The translations under genes and the position numbers were made by a program. A stretch of 64,000 bases of DNA, from positions 52,783-116,782 of the forward strand of contig JAYZEZ010000001.1 of assembly GCA_036337015.1 (NCBI GenBank), in the 5' to 3' direction. A model generated the notes under the pieces. That model searched no databases, was not told where the DNA came from, and saw only the letters and a list, made by a program, of their open reading frames with translations. Positions within the stretch are counted from its first letter, which is position 1; the number at the start of each line of letters is the position of its first letter. This DNA comes from Casp-alpha2 sp036337015. Its GTDB lineage: Bacteria > Pseudomonadota > Alphaproteobacteria > Rhodospirillales > Casp-alpha2. Below, piece by piece: positions 1 to 9,786 of the stretch.

Positions 1-524
1 CAATTCACCAAACGTTTATCACGATAAATTATCCTTTCTTTATGCAATTCAACAAATACTCTTCGAACAGCCTTAGATAGGCCTTCATCCATAGTAAATC
101 GCTCTCGTGACCAATCACAGGAAGCCCCTAGACGTCGGAGCTGGCGGGTTATTGTACCTCCTGATTCCTCTTTCCAACTCCAAACCCTGTCAATAAAGTT
201 TTTACGCCCTAAATCATGGCGAGTTTTTCCTTCCTCAGCCAGCTGACGTTCCACTACCATCTGTGTTGCAATACCGGCATGATCAGTTCCCGGTTGCCAA
301 AGTACGTCTTTACCTTTCATCCGTTGATAGCGAATTAAAATATCTTGCAAAGTACTATTAAGGGCATGTCCCATATGTAAAGAACCAGTAACATTGGGTG
401 GAGGTATGACTATAGTATAAGGATTTGCGGATTTTGTTCGCCCAGCCGCAAAGAATCCTGATTTTTCCCAGAGTTCATATAGCTTCTGTTCGACCTCTTG
501 TGGTTGGAAAGTCTTTTCCAGCAT
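1..524 (-). CDS. valS: Valine--tRNA ligase, N-terminal part (cut by window edge)
   Basis: Valyl-tRNA synthetase charges tRNA-Val with valine in the cytoplasm. Only the first about 174 residues lie in the window; the gene runs off the left edge. Translating the minus strand from the ATG at 524 gives MLEKTFQPQEVEQKLYELW, followed by PPPNVTGSLHMGHAL. The latter holds the class I HIGH-type signature (HMGH) in the form typical of ValS. Further on, WQPGTDHAGIATQ is another ValS landmark. The gene lies 169 bases downstream of popZ on the same strand, the usual alphaproteobacterial order. The reading frame is intact as far as it can be seen. Confidence 0.95.
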   Translation of the reverse strand, partial: MLEKTFQPQEVEQKLYELWEKSGFFAAGRTKSANPYTIVIPPPNVTGSLHMGHALNSTLQDILIRYQRMKGKDVLWQPGTDHAGIATQMVVERQLAEEGKTRHDLGRKNFIDRVWSWKEESGGTITRQLRRLGASCDWSRERFTMDEGLSKAVRRVFVELHKERIIYRDKRLVN

Positions 525-693
525 GGCTGGTTGGCCTTTTTAATTGTTTTTGACACAAATGCGTAGCATTTAAAGATTCTATACTCGCTTTATTATCCAA
601 GCACAATGTAACCGGAAAATAGATACCGATTCCATGGCAAGATTACCAATTACTTGCAAAATATAGGTATGGCAAAGAAAACCTTACTTAGCC

Positions 694-1431
<738 letters not shown>

Positions 1432-1594
1432 TAATCGTCCACCAAGCTAGATTTGGCCTCTTACCTGGGCAATTATACTACATCCACAAAGGTTAACAAA
1501 ATGTAAGATACCAGAACAGGAAAGGCCAGAAGGATTCCGCAAACAAATTAAATTATTGTCTAAGCCGACTGTTACGTCTGTATTTAAATCCAAT

Positions 1595-3037
1595 TTATTG
1601 AGCCCCATCCTTGATACTAGAACCAAACCATTTACCCCTTACCTGTTGGTAGTTTCCTTCCGGAATATAAGCGTCTACTTCCAATCCTAAATCTTTAGCT
1701 GTTAACTTTCCAATAGCTACTTTTAATTCATAAACAGCAAGTATTTCATCACGCTCTGAAGTAACGTAAGACACCCGGGAATCCAACAATTCTTGCTCTG
1801 CGTCAAGGACATCTAACACGGTTCTAGAGCCAACTTGGGCTTCTCTTTCCACGCCTTCCAGGGCAACCTTATTTGCTTCGTTTTGGGCCTTAAAAGACTT
1901 AACGCGAGCCCTTGCTGATAATAAAGATTCCCATGCTGTAGTAGCAGATTCAATGGCATCGCGTCGAGCCTGATCAACTGTAAAGAGTCCCTTTGCAAGG
2001 CTCTGCTTAGCTGCACGTAATTTTGAATAAACAGTGCCCTGTTGATAGAGCGGGACAGTCAAATTTAATGTCACATCAGCAGTATCGATTCGCCCTGTTT
2101 CTGAACCTGATTGGAATTTTTTAGATAGCCCTGTAGTTAAGTTAAGACTTGGCATTAACTCCCCCCTCACCTCATCGACCTTATCATTGAGCGATTTATG
2201 ATCAAATTCAGCTGCAACCACGTTCGGATTGTTTGCAAGCGCCATCTGAATTACACTTTCTAAATCTTTAGGCAAGTCAGCAGGGGCTTTGGGCAGAAGC
2301 AATTTTTTTGGTGCCGAAGTACCTATAACGTTTTTGTAATTAGCACGAGAAGATTCCAAAGTACCTATGGAAGCTGTCAAGTCTGCAGATGCTCCAGCCA
2401 TTCGAGCAGAAGCCTGATACACATCAGTACGAGTTATTTCGCCAACTTGAAATCGATCGCGTGTAGCTTGCATTTGACGTTTCAAAACCTCTTCATTATT
2501 AGTATTTAATTTTAATACGGCCTCATCTTTGTAAACATTGAGAAATGCCTTTGCCGCAAGTAAAAGAATATCTTGTTCCTTTTGTAAAAGCCTCGCACGT
2601 TCAGCTTTTAAAGTATTTTCAGCCGAATTAGTTGCTGCAATAGTTCTCCCCCCACGATAGAGCTGCTGGGTCATCGTAACTGAGATACTCTTTGGTTCAC
2701 GATGTTGGTGCCTATCTACGCCATCAATAGTAGATGTCATGACTGAGCTGCCACCCGCACTGCCAGAAAAGCTAACGCTGGGACGCCAATTAGCCAAAGC
2801 CTGGGGTACTTTCTCATCCGCTGCACGGACACTAGCACGTTGACCCAACAATGTCGGATTATTCATATACGCCGCAGTCAAGGCTTCTTTAAGGGTTTTC
2901 GCCTCTGATATGGAAACAGGAAAAAAGCAAACCAATCCTATGCTAACACAAAATAAAAAATAAACGGCAATTCCCGAAAGGAATACTCTGGTAGACACTT
3001 CCTTCTTTAAACGCCAATCCATTTTGATTTTCTCCAT
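1595..3037 (-). CDS. tolC: TolC-family outer membrane efflux protein
   Basis: An outer-membrane channel that pairs with RND or type I export pumps. The 480-residue protein starts with a basic N-terminus and a hydrophobic signal segment (about residues 18-44), with probable cleavage after SEA near residue 46. Two outer-membrane-efflux repeats follow (about 50-250 and 260-455), rich in long amphipathic helices. KTLKEALTAAYMNNPTLL is the typical first helix of the TolC family. It lies between pcm (27 bases upstream) and popZ on the same strand, as in many Alphaproteobacteria. It could serve export of the RTX-type protein at 39671-44134, but no ABC exporter or membrane-fusion protein is in the window, so that pairing is inference. 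Confidence 0.92.
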   Translation of the reverse strand: MEKIKMDWRLKKEVSTRVFLSGIAVYFLFCVSIGLVCFFPVSISEAKTLKEALTAAYMNNPTLLGQRASVRAADEKVPQALANWRPSVSFSGSAGGSSVMTSTIDGVDRHQHREPKSISVTMTQQLYRGGRTIAATNSAENTLKAERARLLQKEQDILLLAAKAFLNVYKDEAVLKLNTNNEEVLKRQMQATRDRFQVGEITRTDVYQASARMAGASADLTASIGTLESSRANYKNVIGTSAPKKLLLPKAPADLPKDLESVIQMALANNPNVVAAEFDHKSLNDKVDEVRGELMPSLNLTTGLSKKFQSGSETGRIDTADVTLNLTVPLYQQGTVYSKLRAAKQSLAKGLFTVDQARRDAIESATTAWESLLSARARVKSFKAQNEANKVALEGVEREAQVGSRTVLDVLDAEQELLDSRVSYVTSERDEILAVYELKVAIGKLTAKDLGLEVDAYIPEGNYQQVRGKWFGSSIKDGAQ

Positions 3038-3064
3038 AGTCTAGAAATCGGTATAATTAACTTT

Positions 3065-3715
3065 TCAGAAAACGAAATTAGTTTCTTTCTTGAAATCTGG
3101 CAACATTGGCAAAGTACTCTCAAAAATTATACGTGTTGATAGATTACCTGAATGCAGTGAACATAATATAGCTTTATCTATCCCCTCATCGGACAGAACG
3201 CAAACCAATCGACCTCCTTCAGCCAATTGTGATGATATCTGTTCGGGAATATTTGGTATAGCGCCTTCAAAAAAGATGATATCATATGGTGCCTGGTCTG
3301 GGTACCCCTTGCTAAGGTCACCAGCAACCACAGCCACGTTATCAATACAAAGTTCTTCAAAAATTTCAGTGGCATCTGATGCCAAAGAAGCATTACTTTC
3401 AAGTCCGACAACGGCCCCCACCATATTTGATAAAACAGCAGCACCATAACCGGTAGAACACCCAATCACTAAAGCAAGGTCGGTAACCGTAGGTTTTGCC
3501 TCTTGAATTAGTCGAGCCATATCTAGGGGTGCCATCAAAAATCGTCCATCATCTAGGGGAACCGGATTATCCACATAGGCTACACCCTGAAATTTAGATG
3601 GTACGAAAGATTCGCGAGGAATTTTACGTAAAGCATCTAATAGCTTTTCATGAACAATACTATTTGTTTTAACCTGGCTTTCCACCATATTGTGGCGGGC
3701 AGCTGCATAGTTCAT
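3065..3715 (-). CDS. pcm: Protein-L-isoaspartate O-methyltransferase family protein
   Basis: A cytoplasmic SAM-dependent methyltransferase of the family that starts repair of isoaspartyl residues. It has 216 residues, the usual length. The N-terminal helix region (RHNMVESQVKTN), the RESFVP segment and AYVDNPVPL are family landmarks. The SAM-binding loop is VIGCSTGYGAA (about residues 83-93), where classical PCMT enzymes have a GTGSGY-type loop. Alphaproteobacterial copies next to tolC are often divergent in the active site, so true isoaspartyl repair activity is not certain. It is probably co-transcribed with tolC, 27 bases downstream. Confidence 0.85.
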   Translation of the reverse strand: MNYAAARHNMVESQVKTNSIVHEKLLDALRKIPRESFVPSKFQGVAYVDNPVPLDDGRFLMAPLDMARLIQEAKPTVTDLALVIGCSTGYGAAVLSNMVGAVVGLESNASLASDATEIFEELCIDNVAVVAGDLSKGYPDQAPYDIIFFEGAIPNIPEQISSQLAEGGRLVCVLSDEGIDKAILCSLHSGNLSTRIIFESTLPMLPDFKKETNFVF

Positions 3716-3825
3716 TTATTTAACCTCCGGAATTTCTAATACTCTAGTTAACTTTATACGATGATGTGAACGAAATACCAAGGATCAACACGAATCGGTT
3801 ATATATAAAATATCGATTCAACTGC

Positions 3826-3854
3826 TTGACCATGTTCAAACCAAAGTTTATTTT
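3826..3854 (+). promoter_or_regulatory. Possible sigma-70 promoter for the tRNA-Cys/tRNA-Asn pair
   Basis: TTGACC (3826-3831), a 17-base spacer and TATTTT (3849-3854) resemble the housekeeping -35 and -10 boxes. They sit about 64 bases before the mature tRNA-Cys start. Position and spacing fit, but an AT-rich background makes chance matches likely. Confidence 0.35.
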
Positions 3855-3917
3855 TCACTTAATTCTAAATTAGGTGCGGTGTTTTTTTGTTAACCGTGGA
3901 GGCTAAAAAATTACCTT

Positions 3918-3991
3918 GGCGCGGTGGCGGAGAGGCTACGCAGCGGCCTGCAAAGCCGTGGACACCGGTTCGAATCCGGTCCGCGCCTCCA
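3918..3991 (+). tRNA. tRNA-Cys (GCA)
   Basis: A full cloverleaf can be drawn. The acceptor stem GGCGCGG (3918-3924) pairs with CCGCGCC (3981-3987). The anticodon loop CTGCAAA has anticodon GCA at 3950-3952, the T loop is GGTTCGAATCC, the discriminator is T3988, and CCA is encoded at 3989-3991. Confidence 0.96.
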
Positions 3992-3997
3992 AATTAA

Positions 3998-4073
3998 TCC
4001 GGCGTAGTTCAGTTGGTAGAACGGTGGACTGTTAATCCATATGTCGTAGGTTCGAGTCCTACCGCCGGAGCCA
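3998..4073 (+). tRNA. tRNA-Asn (GTT)
   Basis: The acceptor stem TCCGGCG (3998-4004) pairs with CGCCGGA (4063-4069). The anticodon stem TGGA/TCCA encloses loop CTGTTAA with anticodon GTT at 4031-4033. The T loop is GGTTCGAGTCC, the discriminator is G4070, and CCA is encoded. It lies only six bases after tRNA-Cys, so the two are surely one transcript. Confidence 0.96.
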
Positions 4074-4182
4074 AATTTCAAGGGAGCAAATCTAAAGGGT
4101 TGATCACTTATATATAAAATGATTAGAAACTTGAACCAAAAAAGATTCAACTTTCAATATAAATATAAAAAAAGGAAGTACA

Positions 4183-4392
4183 TTGGAAAAAATAAATGAT
4201 GTAAATATTAACGACCGGTATGTTAAAATTGGAACTCCACAAATTATTTGGGTCGTTTCACAAGTGCTTGATTTAACTGATAAAATACCTCACGTTTCCT
4301 TAGTTCAAGCCGGAAAGGTAAGCAGAAGAATTACACTATCAGTACCGGCTTTATTGGATGAGACCATATACAAAAAAGTTGATCCAAGTTAA
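4183..4392 (+). CDS. Small conserved-looking hypothetical protein, 69 aa
   Basis: I do not recognise a named family. The frame starts at TTG 4183, just after AAAGGAAG (a usable ribosome site), and has no in-frame ATG near the start. The protein has a central segment IGTPQIIWVVSQV and a basic then leucine-rich end (SRRITLSVPALLDETIY). It shows no signal peptide or membrane helix. The Trp-Val-Val start, two basic residues and a terminal ALLD motif resemble short uncharacterised proteins of Rhodospirillales, but that is memory of a pattern, not a search result. It stands alone between the tRNAs and the signalling genes. Confidence 0.5.
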   Translation: MEKINDVNINDRYVKIGTPQIIWVVSQVLDLTDKIPHVSLVQAGKVSRRITLSVPALLDETIYKKVDPS

Positions 4393-4603
4393 ATCAAAGA
4401 AAGTCAATTTCTTTGCAAACACTTGTACAGCGGGAAACCAGTGTTAAGCTATAGATAACCAAAATTTTAGTTCTATTGACGCTAACGAATCTAAGCGCAG
4501 AACTCTTTGTTATGTTATTCGGCCGATATCATTTTAGGACTTTTTTTGGGAACATGTGCAAAAATTCATATATGTGCTTAATTTTGTAACTAGGTATAAA
4601 ACG

Positions 4604-5059
4604 ATGGCGATGACAAACCGTAGACCTGACCAAAATTTAGACAATAATAAAAATAATCAAACTGACAATGAGATTCATCATCTCAAAAATACTATTTTTG
4701 CACTTCGTAAAGAATTAGAAAACACAACATATGGGAATCAAGAAACTGTACAACAAGCCGTCCAAAGGTCTTCGGATGAGATCCAACAACTAAAATCAAC
4801 GGCAACAAGCTTGCGTGATGAATTAGAAAGCCTCCGATTCGAAAAAGATGCTGCTGTACAACAAGCCGTCCAAAGGTCTTCGGATGAGATCCAACAACTA
4901 AAATCAACGGCAACAAGCTTGCGTGATGAATTAGAAAGCCAAAAATTTAATTTTGAAAAAAGAATTCAAGAAAGAACACTCGCTAAGACTGATGAGCATA
5001 AACACCTACAAGACACAATCTTAAAGCTTCGTACAGAATTGGAACAGATTCATGGCTAA
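4604..5059 (+). CDS. Coiled-coil protein with exact internal duplication
   Basis: No known family. From the ATG at 4604 the protein is about 151 residues, almost entirely predicted coiled coil rich in Gln, Glu, Ser and Leu. A 29-residue block (QQAVQRSSDEIQQLKSTATS and on) occurs twice with a period of 36 residues, and the coding DNA of the repeats is identical. The frame is open further upstream to GTG 4556, but the ATG at 4604 (or 4610) follows a CTAGG-type site and is preferred. The stop overlaps the start of the adenylate cyclase gene by eight bases, so the two are translationally coupled. A role as partner or scaffold of that cyclase is an inference from this coupling. Confidence 0.7.
   Translation: MAMTNRRPDQNLDNNKNNQTDNEIHHLKNTIFALRKELENTTYGNQETVQQAVQRSSDEIQQLKSTATSLRDELESLRFEKDAAVQQAVQRSSDEIQQLKSTATSLRDELESQKFNFEKRIQERTLAKTDEHKHLQDTILKLRTELEQIHG
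4746..4940 (+). repeat. 87-base perfect direct repeat, period 108
   Basis: Copies at 4746-4832 and 4854-4940 are identical base for base, separated by a 21-base unique piece. The period is 36 codons, so the duplication keeps the frame and the coiled-coil register. Perfect identity, including third codon positions, means a recent duplication or gene conversion. Confidence 0.95.
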
Positions 5060-7409
5060 ATCACTAAAAAAGAAATCTAAATTAAGAGGTAATACTGGCA
5101 ACCAAACAGATTTAGCTTCTCTGCTTGAACGAAGTCAGTCAAAACTACAACAAACAGAAAAACTTCTTTCAGTGACCCAGAAAATTGCTGGTCTTAAAAA
5201 TCTTAGTGAGATCTTGTGGACACTTATTGAAATGACAACGAATGAATTAGGAGCAGATAGAGGTAGTCTATTCCTCAATGACCCACTGACAGGTGAATTA
5301 TATTCGCGTGTTGCCCAGGGCGAATTAACTCGAGAGATCAGAATTCTTAATACAACAGGTATTGCAGGAGCTGTCTTTCAAAATGGTATAGGAGAAATTA
5401 TCCACGACGCCTACAAGGATGACCGCTTTAATAAAAACATTGATGAACAAACTGGTTATGTAACCAAGAATATAGTGTGTGCCCCAGTTCGCACTGTTCG
5501 AAATGACATTATTGGCGTTATTCAAATATTAAATAAAAAGAAAGGCCGATTCACGAAAGAAGATCTTGAGGTTGTTGAAGCAATTACATCACAAGCAGCG
5601 GTCTCGCTCCAAAACGCCCAAGGCATGGAAGAAATGGTTAAAGCTCGAGAAAAAGAAATGCAGTTTCTTGATATAGTTTCTGATGTTACAGCTGAAATTG
5701 AGCTTGGGTCCTTACTGCAGCGTGTGATGGTAGAAGCAACACGAATGTTAGATGCAGATAGATCAACACTTTTTCTAAATGATGAAAAAACTGATGAGCT
5801 CTTTTCTCGTGTAGCAATGGGTGATGGAATTGGGGAAATCAGACTGCCAAATAGCGCTGGCATTGCGGGTGCCGTGTTTACTAGCAGAGAGACTGTAAAC
5901 ATACCTTATGCTTATGCTGATTTGCGGTTCAATCCATCCTTTGATAAGCAAACAAGTTATTTCACTCGTTCTATTCTTTGTGTCCCAATAATCAATAAAG
6001 ATGGGAAATGTATAGGTTGCACACAAGCCCTTAATAAAAAAGGCGGGGGCTTTACGGATGAAGATGAATCACGACTTAAAGCTTTTACACAGCAAGTCGC
6101 TATTGCCCTTGAAAATGCCAAGCTTTTTGAAGATGTTGCAAAAGAACGTGCGTACAACCACAGCATGTTAACAAGTATGTCCAATGCCGTCATCACGATT
6201 GATGACGAAGGAAATATAATTACGTGTAACAAGGCAGGCTTGAAAATTCTCAAAATCCGAGCAACTGACATTCTTGGTAAAAAGGCAGAAGAATTTTTTA
6301 CTAACGGCCGATCTTGGATTTTAGAAAATATAAAAAAATGTGAAGAGACTAAAGAAAATGAAATCCTTATGGACGTTGAATTTGAAGTTGGAACTCTTGA
6401 GGATGAAAATTTAGAAACTGTTTCTGCTAATCTTAGCTTCTTACCTCTTGAAAATCAGGATCCGGATGGTCGAATGGAAAAGGCTGACGAACATCTAGGG
6501 ACCCTAATCATGATTGAAGATATATCTGATGAGAAACGGATGAAGTCTACTATGTCGCGATACATCGATCCAGGAATAGCTGAACAATTGATGAGCACTG
6601 GAACTGACATAATGGGTGGACAAGAGACAATTGCAACACTTCTATTCTCAGACGTTCGAGGTTTTACAACAATTACAGAAACCCTAGGAGCACAAGGAAC
6701 TGTCAGTCTACTTAACGAATACTTTGACATCATGGTAGATGCTATTTCTGAGCAAGGTGGTATGGTGGATAAGTTTATTGGCGATGCAATTATGGCAGGC
6801 TTTGGCATCCCAGTTTCAAATGGGGATGATGAAGATAGGGGCGTCCGTGCAGGTATTAACATGATTTCTCGATTATGGGAGTGGAATGTTCAACGAGAGA
6901 AAGAAGGTAAATTACCAGTGGATATGGGCCTTGGTCTAAATACTGATAAGGTTGTTTCTGGTAATATTGGATCTTCAAAGCGAATGGATTACACCATGAT
7001 CGGAGATGGCGTTAATCTAGCAGCAAGACTTGAAAGTGCTTGCAAACAATATTCAGCCCGAATTTTAATAAGTGACTATACGTATCAAAAACTTAAAGGG
7101 ACTTATCAAATTAGATATATTGATGATGTAGTTGTTAAAGGAAAAACAGAACCTGTTGGAGTACGTGAAGTACTTGACTATCACAATAGTTCATCATTTC
7201 CAAATTTGATGGATACGGTTAATCACTTTAATGAAGGAAGAGAATTTTATAAAAAAGGCAATTGGGATAGGGCAATAAAATCTTTCAAGGAATGCCTTAA
7301 AGCAAATTCAGAAGATAAATTATCGGAAACTTATGTAGAAAGATGTTCGATTATGAAAAAAGAAAATCCAAAAGATTGGAATGGTGTTTGGGTTATGACC
7401 TCTAAGTAA
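5052..7409 (+). CDS. GAF-GAF-PAS class III adenylate cyclase
   Basis: A cytoplasmic sensor that probably makes cAMP. Order in the 785 residues: a short coiled coil, GAF-A (about 40-190), GAF-B (about 205-355), PAS (about 370-490), a class III cyclase domain (about 520-715), then TPR-like helices. The metal-binding aspartates are D534 (in FSDVRGF) and D578 (in KFIGDAIM). The purine-selecting pair K574 and D652 is the adenylate type. GAF-B carries a full NKxnFx3DE motif (NKKGGGFTDEDE), the mark of cyclic-nucleotide-binding GAF domains; GAF-A has a near copy. No membrane segment is seen. It is coupled to the upstream coiled-coil gene and ends with DWNGVWVMTSK, shared with the convergent cyclase. 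Confidence 0.92.
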   Translation: MAKSLKKKSKLRGNTGNQTDLASLLERSQSKLQQTEKLLSVTQKIAGLKNLSEILWTLIEMTTNELGADRGSLFLNDPLTGELYSRVAQGELTREIRILNTTGIAGAVFQNGIGEIIHDAYKDDRFNKNIDEQTGYVTKNIVCAPVRTVRNDIIGVIQILNKKKGRFTKEDLEVVEAITSQAAVSLQNAQGMEEMVKAREKEMQFLDIVSDVTAEIELGSLLQRVMVEATRMLDADRSTLFLNDEKTDELFSRVAMGDGIGEIRLPNSAGIAGAVFTSRETVNIPYAYADLRFNPSFDKQTSYFTRSILCVPIINKDGKCIGCTQALNKKGGGFTDEDESRLKAFTQQVAIALENAKLFEDVAKERAYNHSMLTSMSNAVITIDDEGNIITCNKAGLKILKIRATDILGKKAEEFFTNGRSWILENIKKCEETKENEILMDVEFEVGTLEDENLETVSANLSFLPLENQDPDGRMEKADEHLGTLIMIEDISDEKRMKSTMSRYIDPGIAEQLMSTGTDIMGGQETIATLLFSDVRGFTTITETLGAQGTVSLLNEYFDIMVDAISEQGGMVDKFIGDAIMAGFGIPVSNGDDEDRGVRAGINMISRLWEWNVQREKEGKLPVDMGLGLNTDKVVSGNIGSSKRMDYTMIGDGVNLAARLESACKQYSARILISDYTYQKLKGTYQIRYIDDVVVKGKTEPVGVREVLDYHNSSSFPNLMDTVNHFNEGREFYKKGNWDRAIKSFKECLKANSEDKLSETYVERCSIMKKENPKDWNGVWVMTSK

Positions 7410-7473
7410 TAAATCTTTCAATCCAAACGCACATATAAGCTCCTACGATTAAAGAATTGTAATTATTTAATTC

Positions 7474-9786
7474 TTACTTTGAAGTCGCTATGAATACCCC
7501 ATCCCAATCTGCAGGAGGCGGAAACTCTTTGTATTCATTAATTCGTGTTTCATATAATTCGCAAACAACATCTAAATTAATTTCAAGTGCCCAAGGCTTA
7601 TTTTCATCATTTCCAAGAACACGAATTTCCTTGAGAAGCTCGAGTGCTTCATCAAATTTTTGTGATCGATAGACTTCCATAAAATGGTGAATTTTTTCTT
7701 GTATATTGATAAATTCAGGTTTCGCCTTTAAATCTGCATCACCCATTAAAGCATAAATATATGTTCCAGAGGTTTTCCCTTTCACTTGAATAAAATCTAA
7801 GTCAATTGTGGCTAATCGATCTTCCACCATTGCATTAGTGCTTGGGCCAAGAACTACATTCATCCCATAGTTTTTACTTCCACTTTCAAGGCGTGCCGCC
7901 AAGTTGACCGGGTCACCTAGAACAGAATAATCAAATCGTTGATCTGACCCCATATTACCTACAACACAGCCGCCAGAATTAAGCCCTAAACCTACCTTTA
8001 AAGGAATGTGCTTTCGACCTTCCTCCTTAGCTTCTATCTCTAGGCGATCATTTAACGCACCCATTTCACCAAGCATAGCTAATGCAGAACTACAGCCATT
8101 AAAGGCATGGTCCTCATCATCAAGGGGCGCATTCCAAAACGCCATAATGCAGTCACCCATATATTTATCTATCGTACCTGAACGTTCTAGAATCACATTT
8201 GTTAAAGGAGTCAATAATTTGTTAATTAATGATGTTAAACCTTCAGCATCAAACTGTTCAGAAATTGTGGTAAAACCCCGCACATCACAAAATAATAGTG
8301 TTAGTTCACGCTTTTCTCCACCTAATTTCAACTCACCAGGATTTTCTGCAACACGGCTTACCATATCGGGTGATAGATATTTTGAGAACGCATCACGGGT
8401 TTGACGGCGACTAGCTTCTTCGCGTGCATAGCTAGTATACGTAAGAGTCATATACATAAACAAAATAGAAATAATAGCATATCCAGCATCAAACAACATT
8501 CGACCTGGAAGTTTAAGGCCTAAAATAGAGAGATCTAGGCCTGCAAATAGGTACCAAGATGTTGCCCCAGAACCAGCAGCTATTATAACAAATGCAGCCA
8601 TACCCCATTTAGCACCGACTAGAGGAACAAGAATAATGATGGCTAAACCACCAAGTAATATTAGAGCAAGCTCTGCAGCGACAAAGAAGCCAGGTCGCGA
8701 AAGATAGAGGTTGTGCATCGCAGCCTCAATTAACTGAACATGTACTTCAACTCCAGGAATGATTGGATCTACCGGCGTTGCACGAATATCAAGGAGTCCG
8801 GCCGCTGAAGTCCCAACAATGGTTAACTTACCTTTAATCAAGGATGGGTCAGCAGTACCATTCAAGACATCCTTGGCCGAAACATATTTAGATTGGTCAC
8901 TTTTTGAAAAATAAGGCCAAACACGACCATTGGAATCAGTCTTAAGTTTTAACCCATTTGGTGGAAACTGTCTTCTAGATGCAATACCAATTTCCTTAAT
9001 CCCTGCCGCATCATAACGCAACTGAACGGTCCTACGGTTAAAAGCAGTGCGCATCATTTCCACAGATAGTGCTGGATATATATCATCTCCATATCTGAAC
9101 ATCGTCGAAACTCTACGAATGATACCATCACGTTCGGGGATTATTGAGAATATACCATGTCCAGATGCGAACTTTTCTATAACTGGCACGTTACGAACCA
9201 GAGATGGAAAAGAACTTAACCAAATACTTGGATTTGGCGCTCCCTTTGCACCTCTTAAGGCAATAGATTTCTTAATCGGCGGTGGCGCAATTTCATCAGC
9301 ATCTCTTTTTTCCCAATAACCTGTTTGCCCAAGAATCACTCTAGATTTCTTAATTACTTCGGCAAAAATTTCATCATTACTGGGAATAGCACGAAGCTTG
9401 TCTTTCGTCTCTTCATCAAGCCCCTTTATATCATCGGCTATGCTTGATGGATTCATTCTATCAGGTTCGGGAAAAGTCACGTCAAATGCAACTTGTGCTG
9501 CACCCATTTGCATCAAATTTTGAACCATTTTAGCTATGACATCACGTGGCCAAGGCCATTGACCTATTTCAGTTAGACTATTTTCATCTAAATCAATAAT
9601 AGTGACGGGTTTGCCTTGAGGAGGTGGTATCTCACGTGGTTTCAATTGTTGAAAATAGTCAAAGGTCTTAAGACGTAGAAATTGAACTGGGTAGGGCTCA
9701 GCTAGGTACAACATTAGGAAACCTGCTAGCATCGATAACCCTATTATACGCTCAAAACTAAAGGCAGAACGAAAGAAATTCAGCAT
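7474..9786 (-). CDS. CHASE2-domain membrane adenylate cyclase
   Basis: A membrane receptor that probably makes cAMP. In 770 residues: an N-terminal membrane helix (about 14-30), an extracytoplasmic CHASE2 domain (about 35-345, with IIDLDENSLTEIGQWPWPR), a cluster of three C-terminal membrane helices (about 355-455), and a cytoplasmic class III cyclase domain (about 485-670). The catalytic landmarks LLFCDVRGF, DKYMGDCIM and GDPVNLAARLES keep the two metal aspartates and the Lys/Asp adenine-selecting pair. The tail has helical repeats and ends in DWDGVFIATSK. It converges on the GAF-type cyclase with a 64-base gap. The ligand of the CHASE2 domain is unknown. Confidence 0.92.
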   Translation of the reverse strand: MLNFFRSAFSFERIIGLSMLAGFLMLYLAEPYPVQFLRLKTFDYFQQLKPREIPPPQGKPVTIIDLDENSLTEIGQWPWPRDVIAKMVQNLMQMGAAQVAFDVTFPEPDRMNPSSIADDIKGLDEETKDKLRAIPSNDEIFAEVIKKSRVILGQTGYWEKRDADEIAPPPIKKSIALRGAKGAPNPSIWLSSFPSLVRNVPVIEKFASGHGIFSIIPERDGIIRRVSTMFRYGDDIYPALSVEMMRTAFNRRTVQLRYDAAGIKEIGIASRRQFPPNGLKLKTDSNGRVWPYFSKSDQSKYVSAKDVLNGTADPSLIKGKLTIVGTSAAGLLDIRATPVDPIIPGVEVHVQLIEAAMHNLYLSRPGFFVAAELALILLGGLAIIILVPLVGAKWGMAAFVIIAAGSGATSWYLFAGLDLSILGLKLPGRMLFDAGYAIISILFMYMTLTYTSYAREEASRRQTRDAFSKYLSPDMVSRVAENPGELKLGGEKRELTLLFCDVRGFTTISEQFDAEGLTSLINKLLTPLTNVILERSGTIDKYMGDCIMAFWNAPLDDEDHAFNGCSSALAMLGEMGALNDRLEIEAKEEGRKHIPLKVGLGLNSGGCVVGNMGSDQRFDYSVLGDPVNLAARLESGSKNYGMNVVLGPSTNAMVEDRLATIDLDFIQVKGKTSGTYIYALMGDADLKAKPEFINIQEKIHHFMEVYRSQKFDEALELLKEIRVLGNDENKPWALEINLDVVCELYETRINEYKEFPPPADWDGVFIATSK

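Noticed and set aside
3911..4150. 79-codon open frame on the minus strand
   Set aside because: It is the antisense of tRNA-Cys and tRNA-Asn; frames of this kind are a known false-gene artefact.
4746..4940. Direct repeats that might mark a mobile element
   Set aside because: Both copies are in frame inside one gene, with no inverted ends or transposase.
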